Below, one piece after another: positions 43,199 to 52,566 of a DNA stretch of 64,000 nucleotides. Origin of the DNA: Caloramator mitchellensis (GTDB lineage: Bacteria; Bacillota; Clostridia; Clostridiales; Caloramatoraceae); the NCBI RefSeq assembly GCF_001440545.1, contig NZ_LKHP01000003.1:124001-188000 (forward strand), in the 5' to 3' direction. Made by a program: the position numbers and the translations under genes. A model generated the notes under the pieces. The model made no database searches. It had not been told where the DNA came from and saw nothing but the letters and a program-made list of their open reading frames with translations. Every line of letters starts with the position of its first letter. Position 1 is the first letter of the stretch.

Positions 43199-44350
43199 AT
43201 GAAAAAGTTAGTCTCTTTAATGCTATCAGTATTATTAATTATCAGCTTATTTTCAGGTTGTTCGGGAAAACAAGCAAGTTCAGATGTAGTAAAGGTAGGC
43301 TGGATAGGTTCACTAACTGGCGACCAAGCAGTTTGGGGGATATCTGAATCAAGCGCTGTTGAGATGTTCTTTGAAGAAATAAACAACAATGGAGGTTTGT
43401 TAGGCAAGAAGATTGAAGTTGTAAAATATGACACAAGAGGAGATGGAACTGAAGCTGTTAACGCAGTAAGAAGATTAACAGGACAGGACAAGGTTATTGC
43501 AATAATCGGACCAAATTCAAGTGGACAAGCTATTCCTATTTCCTCTGTTCTTGAAGAAATGAAGGTTCCTGATATTGCAACTGTTGCTACTAATCCTAAG
43601 GTAACGGTTGTAGATGGCAAAGTTAAACCTTATAATTTCAGAGTTTGCTTTATTGACCCTTATCAAGGCGCGGTTGCTGCAGGATATGCAATTGACGTAT
43701 TAAAGTTTAACAAAGCAGCAATACTTTATGATGTAGGCGACGACTATTCACAAGGATTAACGCAATATTTTGAGGAAACATTTACTAAAAAGGGCGGAAA
43801 GATTGTTGCTAAGGAAGGTTTTAAGAGTGGTGATGTGGACTTTAGAGCACAATTGACAAAGATTAAGGACGCTAATCCAGATGTTATATTTATGCCCTAT
43901 TTCTTTAAAGAGGTTGCTCTTTCAGCTAAGCAGGCAAGGGAGCTTGGAATTAAGGCCACATTTATAGGTGGTGACGGATGGACATCAGATCAGCTTATTT
44001 CAATGGCTAAGGATGCTATTGAAGGTTCATATTATGTTAACCATCTTGATTATAATGACCCAACAGTTCAGGATTTTAAGAATAAATATAAAGAAAAATT
44101 TGGTAAAGACCCTGAGCTTAATGGATATTTAGCATATGATGCTTGTTCTATGCTAGTAGAGGCAATAAAGAAGGCAAATAGCTTTGAAGGGGAAAAGATT
44201 AAGGATGCACTTGAAACTGTTGATATAGTGGGTATCACTGGAAAACTAAAAATTGGGAAGGATTCGCACAATCCTGAGGGCAAGGATGCAGCTATAATTA
44301 AGATTGAAAATGGAGCGTTGAAGTTCATAGAAAAATATCAAGTTCAATAA
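43199..44350 (+). CDS. livJ: Branched-chain amino acid ABC transporter, substrate-binding lipoprotein
   Basis: 383 residues, ATG 43199 behind AAGGAGGGG. Lipoprotein signal with lipobox LFSGC (Cys21). The mature part is a type I periplasmic-binding fold: VKVGWIGSLTGDQAVWG, VEMFFEEINNNGGLLGKKIEVV, IIGPNSSGQAIPIS. It captures the ligand at the outer membrane face and delivers it to the LivHM permeases encoded next. The family takes Leu, Ile and Val, but also urea and other amides, so the substrate is not fixed by sequence. It follows argG-argH but has its own promoter. Confidence 0.92.
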   Translation: MKKLVSLMLSVLLIISLFSGCSGKQASSDVVKVGWIGSLTGDQAVWGISESSAVEMFFEEINNNGGLLGKKIEVVKYDTRGDGTEAVNAVRRLTGQDKVIAIIGPNSSGQAIPISSVLEEMKVPDIATVATNPKVTVVDGKVKPYNFRVCFIDPYQGAVAAGYAIDVLKFNKAAILYDVGDDYSQGLTQYFEETFTKKGGKIVAKEGFKSGDVDFRAQLTKIKDANPDVIFMPYFFKEVALSAKQARELGIKATFIGGDGWTSDQLISMAKDAIEGSYYVNHLDYNDPTVQDFKNKYKEKFGKDPELNGYLAYDACSMLVEAIKKANSFEGEKIKDALETVDIVGITGKLKIGKDSHNPEGKDAAIIKIENGALKFIEKYQVQ

Positions 44351-44351
44351 C

Positions 44352-44371
44352 AGGTGGGTTTATTCCCACCT
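44352..44371 (+). other. Intercistronic stem-loop after livJ
   Basis: AGGTGGG/CCCACCT with a six-base T-rich loop, 2 nt after the livJ stop. Such hairpins often raise binding-protein mRNA over permease mRNA, as protection or partial terminator. Confidence 0.7.
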
Positions 44372-44395
44372 TTCCTAAGTTGTGGAGGGATTGAG

Positions 44396-45274
44396 ATGCT
44401 TAATTTTTTACAACAGTTAATTAATGGATTGTCTATAGGAAGTGTCTATGCTTTAATGGCAGTTGGCTATTCGCTTGTTTATAGCATTATGAACTTTTCA
44501 AATTTTGCCCACGGCGGAGTAATAATGTTTGGGGCTTATTTTGGTTTTTTCTTTATGACTCTTTACAAATTTCCTTTCTCAGTAGCTTTTATTGCTTCAG
44601 GAATTGCTGCTGCTATTTTAGCAGTTCTTGTAGAAAGAGTTGCTTATAGACCATTAAGAAATAGAAGAGCCCCATTTCTATACTTTATTATTTCAGCAAT
44701 GGGTGTATCCATATTCCTTGAAAACATTGTAATTGCAACTATTGGTCCAAATTTTAAAACATATCCTGAAGTTTTTTCAGTTCAGCCGATTAAATTGGGT
44801 AGTATGGCCATAGGGAGAATCGATTTAATGATGTTTGTTATTTCTGCTGTTTGCCTTGCCTTCTTAATTTATCTTATCGATTTTACAAAGATAGGAAAGG
44901 CTATACAGGCAACGGCATACAATATGAGGGCAAGCGCACTTATGGGAATAAATACCGACATGATTATTCTAATAGTTTTTGGACTTGGCGGATTTTTAGC
45001 AGGGCTTGCTGGGGTTTTGTTTGGAATGAAATACACCGTTTATCCCCAGATAGGGAATATAACATTGAAATCATTTATAGCAGCTGTATTTGGAGGACTT
45101 GGCAGCATTCAAGGGGCTGTTATTGGTTCAATTTTATTAGGAATTATTGAAACAATTACTTCCGGTTATATTTCTTCGCAGTATAGAGATTTGATTGCAT
45201 TTGCACTACTGATATTTATCCTCATAGTAAGACCAATGGGACTTATGGGCAAAGTTACTGAGGATAAGGCATAA
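44396..45274 (+). CDS. livH: Branched-chain amino acid ABC transporter permease
   Basis: 292 residues from ATG 44396 behind GGAGGGA; the frame from 44354 runs through the hairpin and is not used. About eight membrane segments; FLQQLINGLSIGSVYALMAVGYSLVYSIMNFSNFAHG is the LivH N-terminus, and GLGGFLAGLAGVLFG and FGGLGSIQGAVIGS are the EAA-type loop regions that contact the ATPases. Pairs with LivM. Confidence 0.93.
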   Translation: MLNFLQQLINGLSIGSVYALMAVGYSLVYSIMNFSNFAHGGVIMFGAYFGFFFMTLYKFPFSVAFIASGIAAAILAVLVERVAYRPLRNRRAPFLYFIISAMGVSIFLENIVIATIGPNFKTYPEVFSVQPIKLGSMAIGRIDLMMFVISAVCLAFLIYLIDFTKIGKAIQATAYNMRASALMGINTDMIILIVFGLGGFLAGLAGVLFGMKYTVYPQIGNITLKSFIAAVFGGLGSIQGAVIGSILLGIIETITSGYISSQYRDLIAFALLIFILIVRPMGLMGKVTEDKA

Positions 45275-45286
45275 GGAGGGCTTGTC

Positions 45287-46165
45287 ATGCTTAGCTGGTA
45301 TTATATTAAGGGAATATTAACTCTTGCAGGTATTTATCTTTTACCTGTGCTTGGTCTCTCGCTTTTAACAGGTTTTACAGGGTTATTTTCATTTGGACAT
45401 GCTGGATTTATGGCTATTGGAGGATATACTACGGCTTTTATGATGGTTAAGCTGAACCTGCCTCTTATTCCATCTTTAATTATTGGAGGATTATTTGCTG
45501 CTCTTGCCAGCTTCATTATAGGTAAGCTTACTTTAAATTTGAAGGGTGATTATTTCTGCATTGCAACTTTGGGATTTGGTGAGGCTATAAGGCTTATTCT
45601 GGATAATGTTCAATATTTCGGAGGAGCAAGAGGATGGCCTGGTCTTCCTTTGAAGACTACATTAACTACAGTTGTAATAATCGATATTATAGCAGTAATA
45701 TTGTTAAGAAACATCGTAAATTCAAGGCATGGCAGAAATATGATTGCAGTTAGGGAAGAGGAGCTTGCTTCGAGCGTTATCGGTATTAATGTATTCAAGC
45801 ATAAGATGATGTCATTAATTATAAGTGCCTTTTATGCTGGGCTGGGAGGCGGGCTATTAGCAACCTACTTAGGTTTTTTGCAGCCTAAGATGTTCAGTCT
45901 TGTCAGGTCCACTGAACTTACTATTATAGTCATTTTTGGAGGGTTAGGGAGCATTACAGGAAGTGTAGTCGGAACACTAATTTTAATTGCTTTGCCTGAG
46001 ATTTTGAGAAGTTTTGCAAATTGGAGGTTGGTTGTATACGGAATAATAGTTGTATTTATTATAACAGCAAGGCCGGAGGGTTTGTTTGGGGGTAAGGAAT
46101 TGAGCTTTAACTTCTTAAAAGGATTGTTTAAACGCAGTGTTTCGAAGGCAAGGGGGGAAAATTAA
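45287..46165 (+). CDS. livM: Branched-chain amino acid ABC transporter permease
   Basis: 292 residues, ATG 45287 behind AAGGAGGG. About eight membrane segments; LTGFTGLFSFGHAGFMAIGGYTTAF near residue 26, TLNLKGDYFCIATLGFGEAIRLIL near 80 and FGGLGSITGSVVGTLILIALPEILR near 225 are LivM hallmarks. Ends just before livG. Confidence 0.93.
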   Translation: MLSWYYIKGILTLAGIYLLPVLGLSLLTGFTGLFSFGHAGFMAIGGYTTAFMMVKLNLPLIPSLIIGGLFAALASFIIGKLTLNLKGDYFCIATLGFGEAIRLILDNVQYFGGARGWPGLPLKTTLTTVVIIDIIAVILLRNIVNSRHGRNMIAVREEELASSVIGINVFKHKMMSLIISAFYAGLGGGLLATYLGFLQPKMFSLVRSTELTIIVIFGGLGSITGSVVGTLILIALPEILRSFANWRLVVYGIIVVFIITARPEGLFGGKELSFNFLKGLFKRSVSKARGEN

Positions 46166-46166
46166 T

Positions 46167-46964
46167 ATGGCACTACTTGAGATAAACGGACTAACTAAAC
46201 AATTTGGAGGCATAGTAGCTGTTAATGATGTAAATTTTACAGTTGAAAAAGATAGTATTACAGGACTTATTGGTCCTAATGGAGCAGGCAAGACCACTAT
46301 ATTCAATCTGATAACTGGAGTATACAAGGTTTCGTCAGGAAGTATTGTTTTTGATGGTAACCACATAGAAAACAAAGAAACATACAAGATAGCGGATGCT
46401 GGAATTACAAGAACGTTTCAAAATATTAGGCTTTTTAAAAAGCTTTCTGTTTATGAAAATATTTTAACTGCATGCCAGTATAATGCAAATTACAATATTG
46501 CAGAAAGTATGATTTTTGGGTTTTTGCCTGAAAAAATTTTTGGAAACACAAGATTTTTTAAAGAGGAAAGGGCACTGAAGGAGCAGGCAACAGAGTTGAT
46601 GGAAATTATGGGACTTTCGGATAGAAAAGACTTCATTGCCAACAACCTTCCATATGGTCTTCAAAGAAGGCTTGAGATTGCAAGGGCACTTGCATTAAAC
46701 CCCAAACTACTTCTTTTAGACGAACCGGCAGCAGGCATGAATCCTGATGAAACAGAAAAATTGACTGAATTAATATATTTTATTAGAAAAAAGTTTAATT
46801 TAACTGTTTTACTGATAGAGCATCATATGGATTTAGTTATGGGGACATGCGATAAAATAGTAGTTCTGAACTTTGGTTGTAAACTTGCCGAAGGAACTCC
46901 TAAGGAAATACAGGAAAACACAAAGGTAAAAGAGGCTTACTTAGGGGGTGCTAATAATGCTTAA
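46167..46964 (+). CDS. livG: Branched-chain amino acid ABC transporter ATPase
   Basis: 265 residues from ATG 46167, after AAGGGGGG and 2 nt past the livM stop. Walker A GPNGAGKTT near residue 38, a LivG-specific insert (ITRTFQNIRLFKKLSVYENI), signature variant LPYGLQRRLEIARAL and Walker B LLLLDEPAAGMNP. The signature lacks the usual SGGQ but LPYG is normal for LivG. Energises import with LivF. Confidence 0.94.
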   Translation: MALLEINGLTKQFGGIVAVNDVNFTVEKDSITGLIGPNGAGKTTIFNLITGVYKVSSGSIVFDGNHIENKETYKIADAGITRTFQNIRLFKKLSVYENILTACQYNANYNIAESMIFGFLPEKIFGNTRFFKEERALKEQATELMEIMGLSDRKDFIANNLPYGLQRRLEIARALALNPKLLLLDEPAAGMNPDETEKLTELIYFIRKKFNLTVLLIEHHMDLVMGTCDKIVVLNFGCKLAEGTPKEIQENTKVKEAYLGGANNA

Positions 46965-47667
46965 CGTAAAAAATGTTAACGTCTATTATGGAGGTATTCA
47001 TGCCCTAAAGGGCGTAGACATAGTTGTTAATAAGGGAGAAATTGTATCGATAATAGGCTCAAATGGGGCAGGAAAATCAACTTTGCTAAATACAATTTCA
47101 GGAATAATTAAACCTAAGGAAGGTGAAATTACCTACAAAGATGAAAAACTAAACTTAAGTCCACATAAAATTGTTGCTAAGGGTATTTGTCAAGTTCCGG
47201 AGGGAAGGCTTGTATTTGCAAATCTTACTGTAAAGGATAATTTGCTTTTGGGAGCTTATTTAAGAAAGGATAAAAAGGAAATAGAAGAGGATTTGCAAAA
47301 GGTTTTTGATATATTTCCAAGATTGTTGGAAAGGGAAAAGCAATTTGCAGGAACGCTATCAGGAGGAGAGCAGCAGATGCTGGCTATTGGAAGAGCGTTA
47401 ATGGGAAGGCCGGAAATAGTTTTACTGGACGAACCATCCCTTGGGCTTGCACCTCTTTTAGTAGATACAATTTTTAACATAATACTTGACTTAAAAAGAA
47501 TGGGGAACACAATACTTCTTGTTGAACAAAACGCTTTTAAAGCGCTTCAAATTTCTGATAGAGCCTATGTTCTAGAACAGGGCAAAATAACACTTGAGGG
47601 AGATGCAAAGGAAATTGCTTCAAATCCTAAGGTTCAGGAAGCATATTTAGGTAAAAAAATAAGTTAA
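46957..47667 (+). CDS. livF: Branched-chain amino acid ABC transporter ATPase
   Basis: 236 residues from ATG 46957, overlapping livG by 8 nt, behind GGGGGTG. Walker A GSNGAGKSTLLN, CQVPEGRLVFANLTVKDNL, signature LSGGEQQMLAIGRAL and Walker B VLLDEPSLGLAP, all in LivF form. Last gene of the five-gene operon. Confidence 0.94.
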   Translation: MLNVKNVNVYYGGIHALKGVDIVVNKGEIVSIIGSNGAGKSTLLNTISGIIKPKEGEITYKDEKLNLSPHKIVAKGICQVPEGRLVFANLTVKDNLLLGAYLRKDKKEIEEDLQKVFDIFPRLLEREKQFAGTLSGGEQQMLAIGRALMGRPEIVLLDEPSLGLAPLLVDTIFNIILDLKRMGNTILLVEQNAFKALQISDRAYVLEQGKITLEGDAKEIASNPKVQEAYLGKKIS

Positions 47668-47690
47668 AGGCTGCTTTTATGGCAGCCTTA
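47667..47690. terminator. Terminator between convergent livF and TVP38 genes
   Basis: AAGGCTGC/GCAGCCTT stem with a TTTTATG-type loop; flanks are AT-rich on both sides, so it may serve both strands. Confidence 0.75.
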
Positions 47691-47694
47691 ATTA

Positions 47695-48384
47695 TTAATG
47701 CATCTGTTTATTCTTTTCATTCCATATCTTTTTAAGCATAAAAATAATTGTGCTAATTGCAAACAAAAGCAATAGTCCCGTTACAAACATTTTTAAGCTT
47801 CCAGTAAGCATTCCACCTATGTAAGAATATACAATAGTTGCAGGAAGCTGACCAAGTCCCGTTGCCCAAAAGAAGGACCAGAAGCTCATTGAAGTAAGGC
47901 CGGCTGCGTAGCTGACTATATCAAATGAAACAAAGGGGAGAAGTCTTGCTACTAATATCGCATATTTCCCATACTTTTCAAAGAAAACATCTACACTTTC
48001 AAGTGCATATTTACTTGTCAGCTTTTCAACTACACTTCTACCATAAAATCTTGCTATAATAAAACAAAGTGCCGCACCGGCCATTGCACTTGACCACGAT
48101 AAAATTGCTCCCTTAACCCATCCAAATAAACCTGCGTTGGCAAATGTTATAATAAACGCAGGCAGTGGAGCTGCTACGGATTGAAGAATCATAAGCATAA
48201 ATGAAACTATAGGTGCCCAAATACCAAATGACAAAATATATTCTTTGGCTGCATCTACATTTACGGTCTTTAGAACGCTAAATGCCTTATCAATAGATGA
48301 TTTGAAAGGTGAAACAAGTAAGTAAATTAAAATACAAATAAAAATAAGTGCAATTTTAAAATAAGTTTCATTTTTGTTTTGCAT
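47695..48384 (-). CDS. TVP38/TMEM64 (VTT-domain) membrane protein
   Basis: 229 residues on the minus strand, ATG at 48384 behind a GGGGGT site. About five membrane segments. FGWVKGAILSWSSAMAGAALCFIIARFYGR and the following KYGKYAILVARLLPFVSFDIVSYAAG segment are the VTT-domain core found in TVP38/DedA-type proteins, related to YdjX and YdjZ of E. coli. Family members are thought to move lipids or use ion gradients; the exact job is unknown. It is divergent from a ynjB-type operon, a neighbourhood also seen in E. coli. Confidence 0.87.
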   Translation of the reverse strand: MQNKNETYFKIALIFICILIYLLVSPFKSSIDKAFSVLKTVNVDAAKEYILSFGIWAPIVSFMLMILQSVAAPLPAFIITFANAGLFGWVKGAILSWSSAMAGAALCFIIARFYGRSVVEKLTSKYALESVDVFFEKYGKYAILVARLLPFVSFDIVSYAAGLTSMSFWSFFWATGLGQLPATIVYSYIGGMLTGSLKMFVTGLLLLFAISTIIFMLKKIWNEKNKQMH

Positions 48385-48566
48385 TATTTAGACCCCCGTT
48401 TTTAAACTTTTTATAACATTTAAATGATATCATATTTTCATTTGCGATATTATTCAATTTTTCGATAACTTAACATTATTTGACAGAAAAAAACTATATG
48501 TTTAACTTAATCTTTAAATATAATATATAATTTATTTGCAGAAAAATTAATTTGAGGAGGACCTTT

Positions 48567-49799
48567 ATGAAAAAAATATTTGTTTTTATGCTTATTTTAT
48601 TAAACTTGATTAATTTTGCAGCTTGTTCTAAAAAAATAAGCAAAACTGATTACGTGCTTTCTAAAGATTGGGATGCTATAATAAAATCATCTAAGGGAAC
48701 AACAGTTGCATTTTATGGCTGGGGAGGAGATGACAGAATAAATAAGTGGATAGATAATTATGTTGCTAAAGAGCTAAAGCAAAAATATGATATTAATTTA
48801 AAACGCGTTCCTATGAACATTGAAGATATTTTAAGCAAAATGTTGAATGAAAAACAATTTAATGTTGATAAAGGAACTATAGATATTGTCTGGATAAATG
48901 GAGAGAATTTTTATTCAGCAAAGCAAAATGGACTCTTATTTGGGCCCTTCACAAATAAATTGCCAAATTTTCAAAGATATATTGACAAGGAATCAAAAGA
49001 AGTTAATTTTGACTTTGGATTTCCTGTTGAAGGTTATGAGGCACCATATGGCAAAGCTCAATTTGTAATGATCTATGATAAGAGTAAGACAAAAAATGCT
49101 CCTAAGAATTATAAGGAATTATTAGAGTTTGTTAAAGATAATCCAGGCAAATTTACTTATCCAGCACCTCCTGATTTTACTGGAAGTGCATTTGTAAGAA
49201 ATATCATATATGAAGTTGTGGGATATGAAAATATAGTAAACGTTAAGCCTGAAAAAGATGAAGTTGCAAAGAAAATAAAACCTGCCATGGATTTACTAGT
49301 AGAGATGAAGCCTTATTTGTGGAGGAGCGGGAAAGCATATCCAGCTACTCTAGCCCAATTAGATAACATGTTTTCTGATGGTGAAATATTAATGTCTATG
49401 AACTATAATCCATTTTCAGTTTCAGGCAAAATAAAAGATGGGGTTTTCCCTAAAACAACATCAAGCTTTGTGTTTGAAAATGGAACCATTGGAAATACGC
49501 ATTTTCTTGCTATTCCATTCAATGCTCAAAATAAAGAAGGGGCACTTGCAGTGATTGATTTTATATTGAGTGTTAAAGCTCAGGCTTCTAAATATGACCC
49601 TCAAAATTGGGGTGATTTACCTGTAATAGATAAGGAGAAAATGACAACAGATGAAAGAAAATTATTTGAAAGTGTAAATATAGGCGAAGGAACAATTTCA
49701 CAGGAAGAATTGCTTAAACATAGATTGCCAGAATTGCCTGCAAATCTTGTCCCAATAATAGAAGAAATATGGGAAGAAACTGTTTTGAAGGGTGAATAA
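48567..49799 (+). CDS. ABC transporter substrate-binding lipoprotein, YnjB family
   Basis: 410 residues from ATG 48567 behind GAGGAGGACC; TTG 48552 precedes the site. Lipobox NFAAC with Cys20. The start of the mature region (TVAFYGWGGDDRINKWIDNYVA) and the central VWINGENFYSAKQNGLLFGPF and APYGKAQFVMIYDKSK are of the COG4134/YnjB type, a class II binding fold like the iron, thiamine and polyamine binders. The ligand of YnjBCD is not known. Followed by two permeases and an ATPase. Confidence 0.87.
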   Translation: MKKIFVFMLILLNLINFAACSKKISKTDYVLSKDWDAIIKSSKGTTVAFYGWGGDDRINKWIDNYVAKELKQKYDINLKRVPMNIEDILSKMLNEKQFNVDKGTIDIVWINGENFYSAKQNGLLFGPFTNKLPNFQRYIDKESKEVNFDFGFPVEGYEAPYGKAQFVMIYDKSKTKNAPKNYKELLEFVKDNPGKFTYPAPPDFTGSAFVRNIIYEVVGYENIVNVKPEKDEVAKKIKPAMDLLVEMKPYLWRSGKAYPATLAQLDNMFSDGEILMSMNYNPFSVSGKIKDGVFPKTTSSFVFENGTIGNTHFLAIPFNAQNKEGALAVIDFILSVKAQASKYDPQNWGDLPVIDKEKMTTDERKLFESVNIGEGTISQEELLKHRLPELPANLVPIIEEIWEETVLKGE

Positions 49800-49800
49800 A

Positions 49801-50649
49801 TTGAAAAGGCAGATTAAAATTTCATTGTTACTATTACCTGCTTTAATTGTATTTTGTATTTTTATTGTAGGAGTTATAAATTGTTTGATTCAAAGTTTGG
49901 GATATTTCCCTGCTGTTGGACTAGAAGATTTTACATTACAATATTATGTTCAGGTAATAAAGGATAAAAATTTTATTGAATCACTATTATTTAGCCTGTT
50001 TACTTCGCTTTCATCCTCAGTTTTAGCTATGTTAATAGGTGTTGCACTGTCATTTATACTGCTCAACAAAAATTATGATAAAAACATGGAGTTTTTATTG
50101 AAAATTCCAATTGCAGTGCCGCATATTGTTGCTGCTCTGCTTGTTTTCAATATGCTTTCATCAAATGGAATTTTGCCAAGGATTCTTTATAATATAGGTT
50201 TTCATGATGTTCAAAACACATTTCCAACTTTGATATTCGATGATTATGGAATTGGTGTTATAATAGCATATTTGTGGAAGGAGATTCCGTTTGTTACTCT
50301 TGTAGTTTACAGTGTCCTTAAAAATATCAATCGTGGTCTATTTGATGTAGCGCTAAACCTTGGTGCAAGTAGAAGGCAGGTATTTTTTCATGTCCTACTT
50401 CCACTTGCAACTCCATCGATTGTTTCAAGCTTTATTATTATCTTTGCATACTCCTTTGGTGCATTTGAAGTTCCTTATCTTTTAGGGCCAACTAACCCAA
50501 AGGCTCTTCCTGTAAAGGCATATCTGGAATATATAGAGCCGGATTTGACAAATAGACCAATAGCTATGGCTGTTAATACAGTCATTATAATTATTTCATT
50601 TGTGCTTGTAGCAATATATGAATACGTAATAAGAAAGTTTGTAAGGTGA
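49801..50649 (+). CDS. ABC transporter permease (first YnjC-like half)
   Basis: 282 residues from TTG 49801, chosen for GAAGGGTGA 6 nt upstream; GTG 49792, inside the previous gene, is an alternative. About six membrane segments and a binding-protein-dependent transport domain; LFDVALNLGASRRQVFFHVLLPLATPS near residue 180 is the EAA loop that docks on the ATPase. E. coli YnjC fuses two such halves, whereas here they are separate genes. Confidence 0.87.
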   Translation: MKRQIKISLLLLPALIVFCIFIVGVINCLIQSLGYFPAVGLEDFTLQYYVQVIKDKNFIESLLFSLFTSLSSSVLAMLIGVALSFILLNKNYDKNMEFLLKIPIAVPHIVAALLVFNMLSSNGILPRILYNIGFHDVQNTFPTLIFDDYGIGVIIAYLWKEIPFVTLVVYSVLKNINRGLFDVALNLGASRRQVFFHVLLPLATPSIVSSFIIIFAYSFGAFEVPYLLGPTNPKALPVKAYLEYIEPDLTNRPIAMAVNTVIIIISFVLVAIYEYVIRKFVR

Positions 50650-50653
50650 AATT

Positions 50654-51436
50654 ATGATTTTGAAAAAAATTATTGTTTTTATTTTATTATTTCCTCTATT
50701 AATTATTTTCCTTTGGAGCTTTGCATCTACATGGAGCTGGCCTAATTTATTCCCTGAAGGAATTTCTACAAGGGGATTTGTAAGCATTATTTCAAAGGGA
50801 AACGGTTCGTTAGAAGCTTTGATAAATAGCATTGCTATATCCTTTTGTGTAACTATAATTGCTCTGATTATAAGCATTATGGCAGCAAGAGCATTAGGAC
50901 TTTATGAATTTAAAGGAAAATGGATAATCAAATTAGCTATGTTTGCCCCAATAATCGTTCCTATTACACCGGTTGGGATGGGAATACATTATATTTTCAT
51001 TAAGCTAGGGATTGCAAATACGTTATTAGGTATCATAATAGCTCATTTAATTCCAACTCTGCCATATGGTATTAGAATAATAACAGATATAATTGAAATA
51101 GTTGGAGATAAGTTTGAAAATCAGGGTAAAGTTTTAGGAGCTTCTAAAGTCAAAGTTTTTATTAATATAACTTTACCGATGATAATGCCCGGCATTATTA
51201 CAGCAGGAAGTTTAATTTTTATAGTATCCTTTAGTCAATATTTTTTGACATTTATAATAGGTGGAGGAGTAATCTCTACATTTCCAATAATAATGTTCCC
51301 ATTTATTCAAAATGGGGATAGGGTTATAGCTTCAAGTTACAGCATTGTTTTTGTAGTTACTGCAATTATAATTCTTTTAATTTTAGAAAATGCAGTGAAA
51401 AAATATTTTAAATTACAAAATCATTTTTATTTGTAA
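50654..51436 (+). CDS. ABC transporter permease (second YnjC-like half)
   Basis: 260 residues, ATG 50654 four nt after the previous stop, behind AAGGTGAA. Six membrane segments; the EAA loop is GKVLGASKVKVFINITLPMIMPG near residue 160. It should form a heterodimeric channel with the preceding permease. Confidence 0.87.
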   Translation: MILKKIIVFILLFPLLIIFLWSFASTWSWPNLFPEGISTRGFVSIISKGNGSLEALINSIAISFCVTIIALIISIMAARALGLYEFKGKWIIKLAMFAPIIVPITPVGMGIHYIFIKLGIANTLLGIIIAHLIPTLPYGIRIITDIIEIVGDKFENQGKVLGASKVKVFINITLPMIMPGIITAGSLIFIVSFSQYFLTFIIGGGVISTFPIIMFPFIQNGDRVIASSYSIVFVVTAIIILLILENAVKKYFKLQNHFYL

Positions 51437-51447
51437 GGGGAGTAATG

Positions 51448-52479
51448 ATGAGCACTATTGAATTATTAAATATATGCAAAAGTTTTGCAGGAAAGGATGT
51501 TTTAAAAAATATAAATTTAAGGATTGAACAGGGTCAGTTTTTTTCACTTCTTGGTCCATCAGGCTGTGGTAAAACTACAACATTAAAGATAATAGCAGGG
51601 CTTATCAAGCCAGATTCCGGGGATATTCTTTTTGATGGATGTTCAGTCTTAAATATAAAGACTGAAAAAAGAGGAGCGACCATAGTTTTTCAGGATTATT
51701 TATTATTTCCTCATATGACTGTAGAAGAAAACATCGGATTTGGGCTTAAAATGACTGGAGTCGGGAAAAAAATAAGGCATGAAAAAGTCAAAGAGTTGAT
51801 GGAACTTGTTCAACTAAATGGATACGAAAAAAAGTATCCTTCAGAGATTTCGGGAGGTCAAAGGCAAAGAGCTGCGCTTGCAAGGGCATTAGCTATAAAT
51901 CCAAGGGTCTTACTGCTTGATGAGCCTTTTTCAAGTCTCGATGAAAGGCTAAGGGACAATATGCGGGAATTTGTTCTTGATTTGCAAAGAAGGCTTAAAA
52001 TTACGACTATACTTGTAACCCATGATAAAGAAGAAGCTTTAATGCTTTCAGATAAAATCGCTCTTATGTTTGATGGAAAGATAATTCAGATTGGAACTCC
52101 CAATGAACTATATAATATGCCAGTGAGCAGGGAAGCAGCGGATTTTTGGGGAGATAACAACTACATTGAAGGGAAAGTAGAAAAAGGCGTTTTTAAATGC
52201 TGTTTTGGGGATTTTAATGTAGGATTTGAAAAAGATTCAGATGTAGTTGCTATGATAAGGCCAGAGTTTGTGTATTTAAATTTAAATTATTTAGATGGGC
52301 AAATAAAAGGCAAAATTCTAAAGAAAAAGTATGCAGGTGATAAGGTATATTATGAAGTATTGGCCAGTAACAATATTTTAAAAAGCACTACAATTTCAAC
52401 GAATTTATTAGAGGTTGGTGACGAAGTAGGTATTTTTGTTGATTTTAAAAGGGCTATATACTATTTACAAAAACAATAG
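51448..52479 (+). CDS. ABC transporter ATPase, YnjD-like
   Basis: 343 residues from the second of two ATGs (51448), 7 nt after AAGGGGA; ATG 51445 is possible. Walker A GPSGCGKTTT, Q-loop VFQDYLLFPHMTVEENI, signature ISGGQRQRAALARAL and Walker B VLLLDEPFSSLDE. A C-terminal regulatory TOBE-like domain of about 110 residues follows (MIRPEFVYLNLN), as in the MalK/PotA class and unlike the short YnjD of E. coli. Confidence 0.9.
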   Translation: MSTIELLNICKSFAGKDVLKNINLRIEQGQFFSLLGPSGCGKTTTLKIIAGLIKPDSGDILFDGCSVLNIKTEKRGATIVFQDYLLFPHMTVEENIGFGLKMTGVGKKIRHEKVKELMELVQLNGYEKKYPSEISGGQRQRAALARALAINPRVLLLDEPFSSLDERLRDNMREFVLDLQRRLKITTILVTHDKEEALMLSDKIALMFDGKIIQIGTPNELYNMPVSREAADFWGDNNYIEGKVEKGVFKCCFGDFNVGFEKDSDVVAMIRPEFVYLNLNYLDGQIKGKILKKKYAGDKVYYEVLASNNILKSTTISTNLLEVGDEVGIFVDFKRAIYYLQKQ

Positions 52480-52507
52480 CAAACAAATAATTATTAAAAA
52501 TAACTAT

Positions 52508-52536
52508 TTGTTCAATAATAAAAGGGTTTATATAAT
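52508..52536 (+). promoter_or_regulatory. Promoter of the YdjY-like lipoprotein gene
   Basis: TTGTTC and TATAAT with a 17-bp spacer, 30 nt before the start codon of the lipoprotein gene. Confidence 0.6.
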
Positions 52537-52566
52537 GTTAATAGATTGTAAAAAAGGGGGAACGTT

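Noticed and set aside
43141-43347. 68-codon frame at the start of livJ
   Set aside because: It begins in the promoter -35 box and runs out of frame through the lipoprotein signal.
44851-45150. 99-codon + strand frame inside livH
   Set aside because: Cys/Trp/Arg-rich shadow of a membrane protein in another frame.
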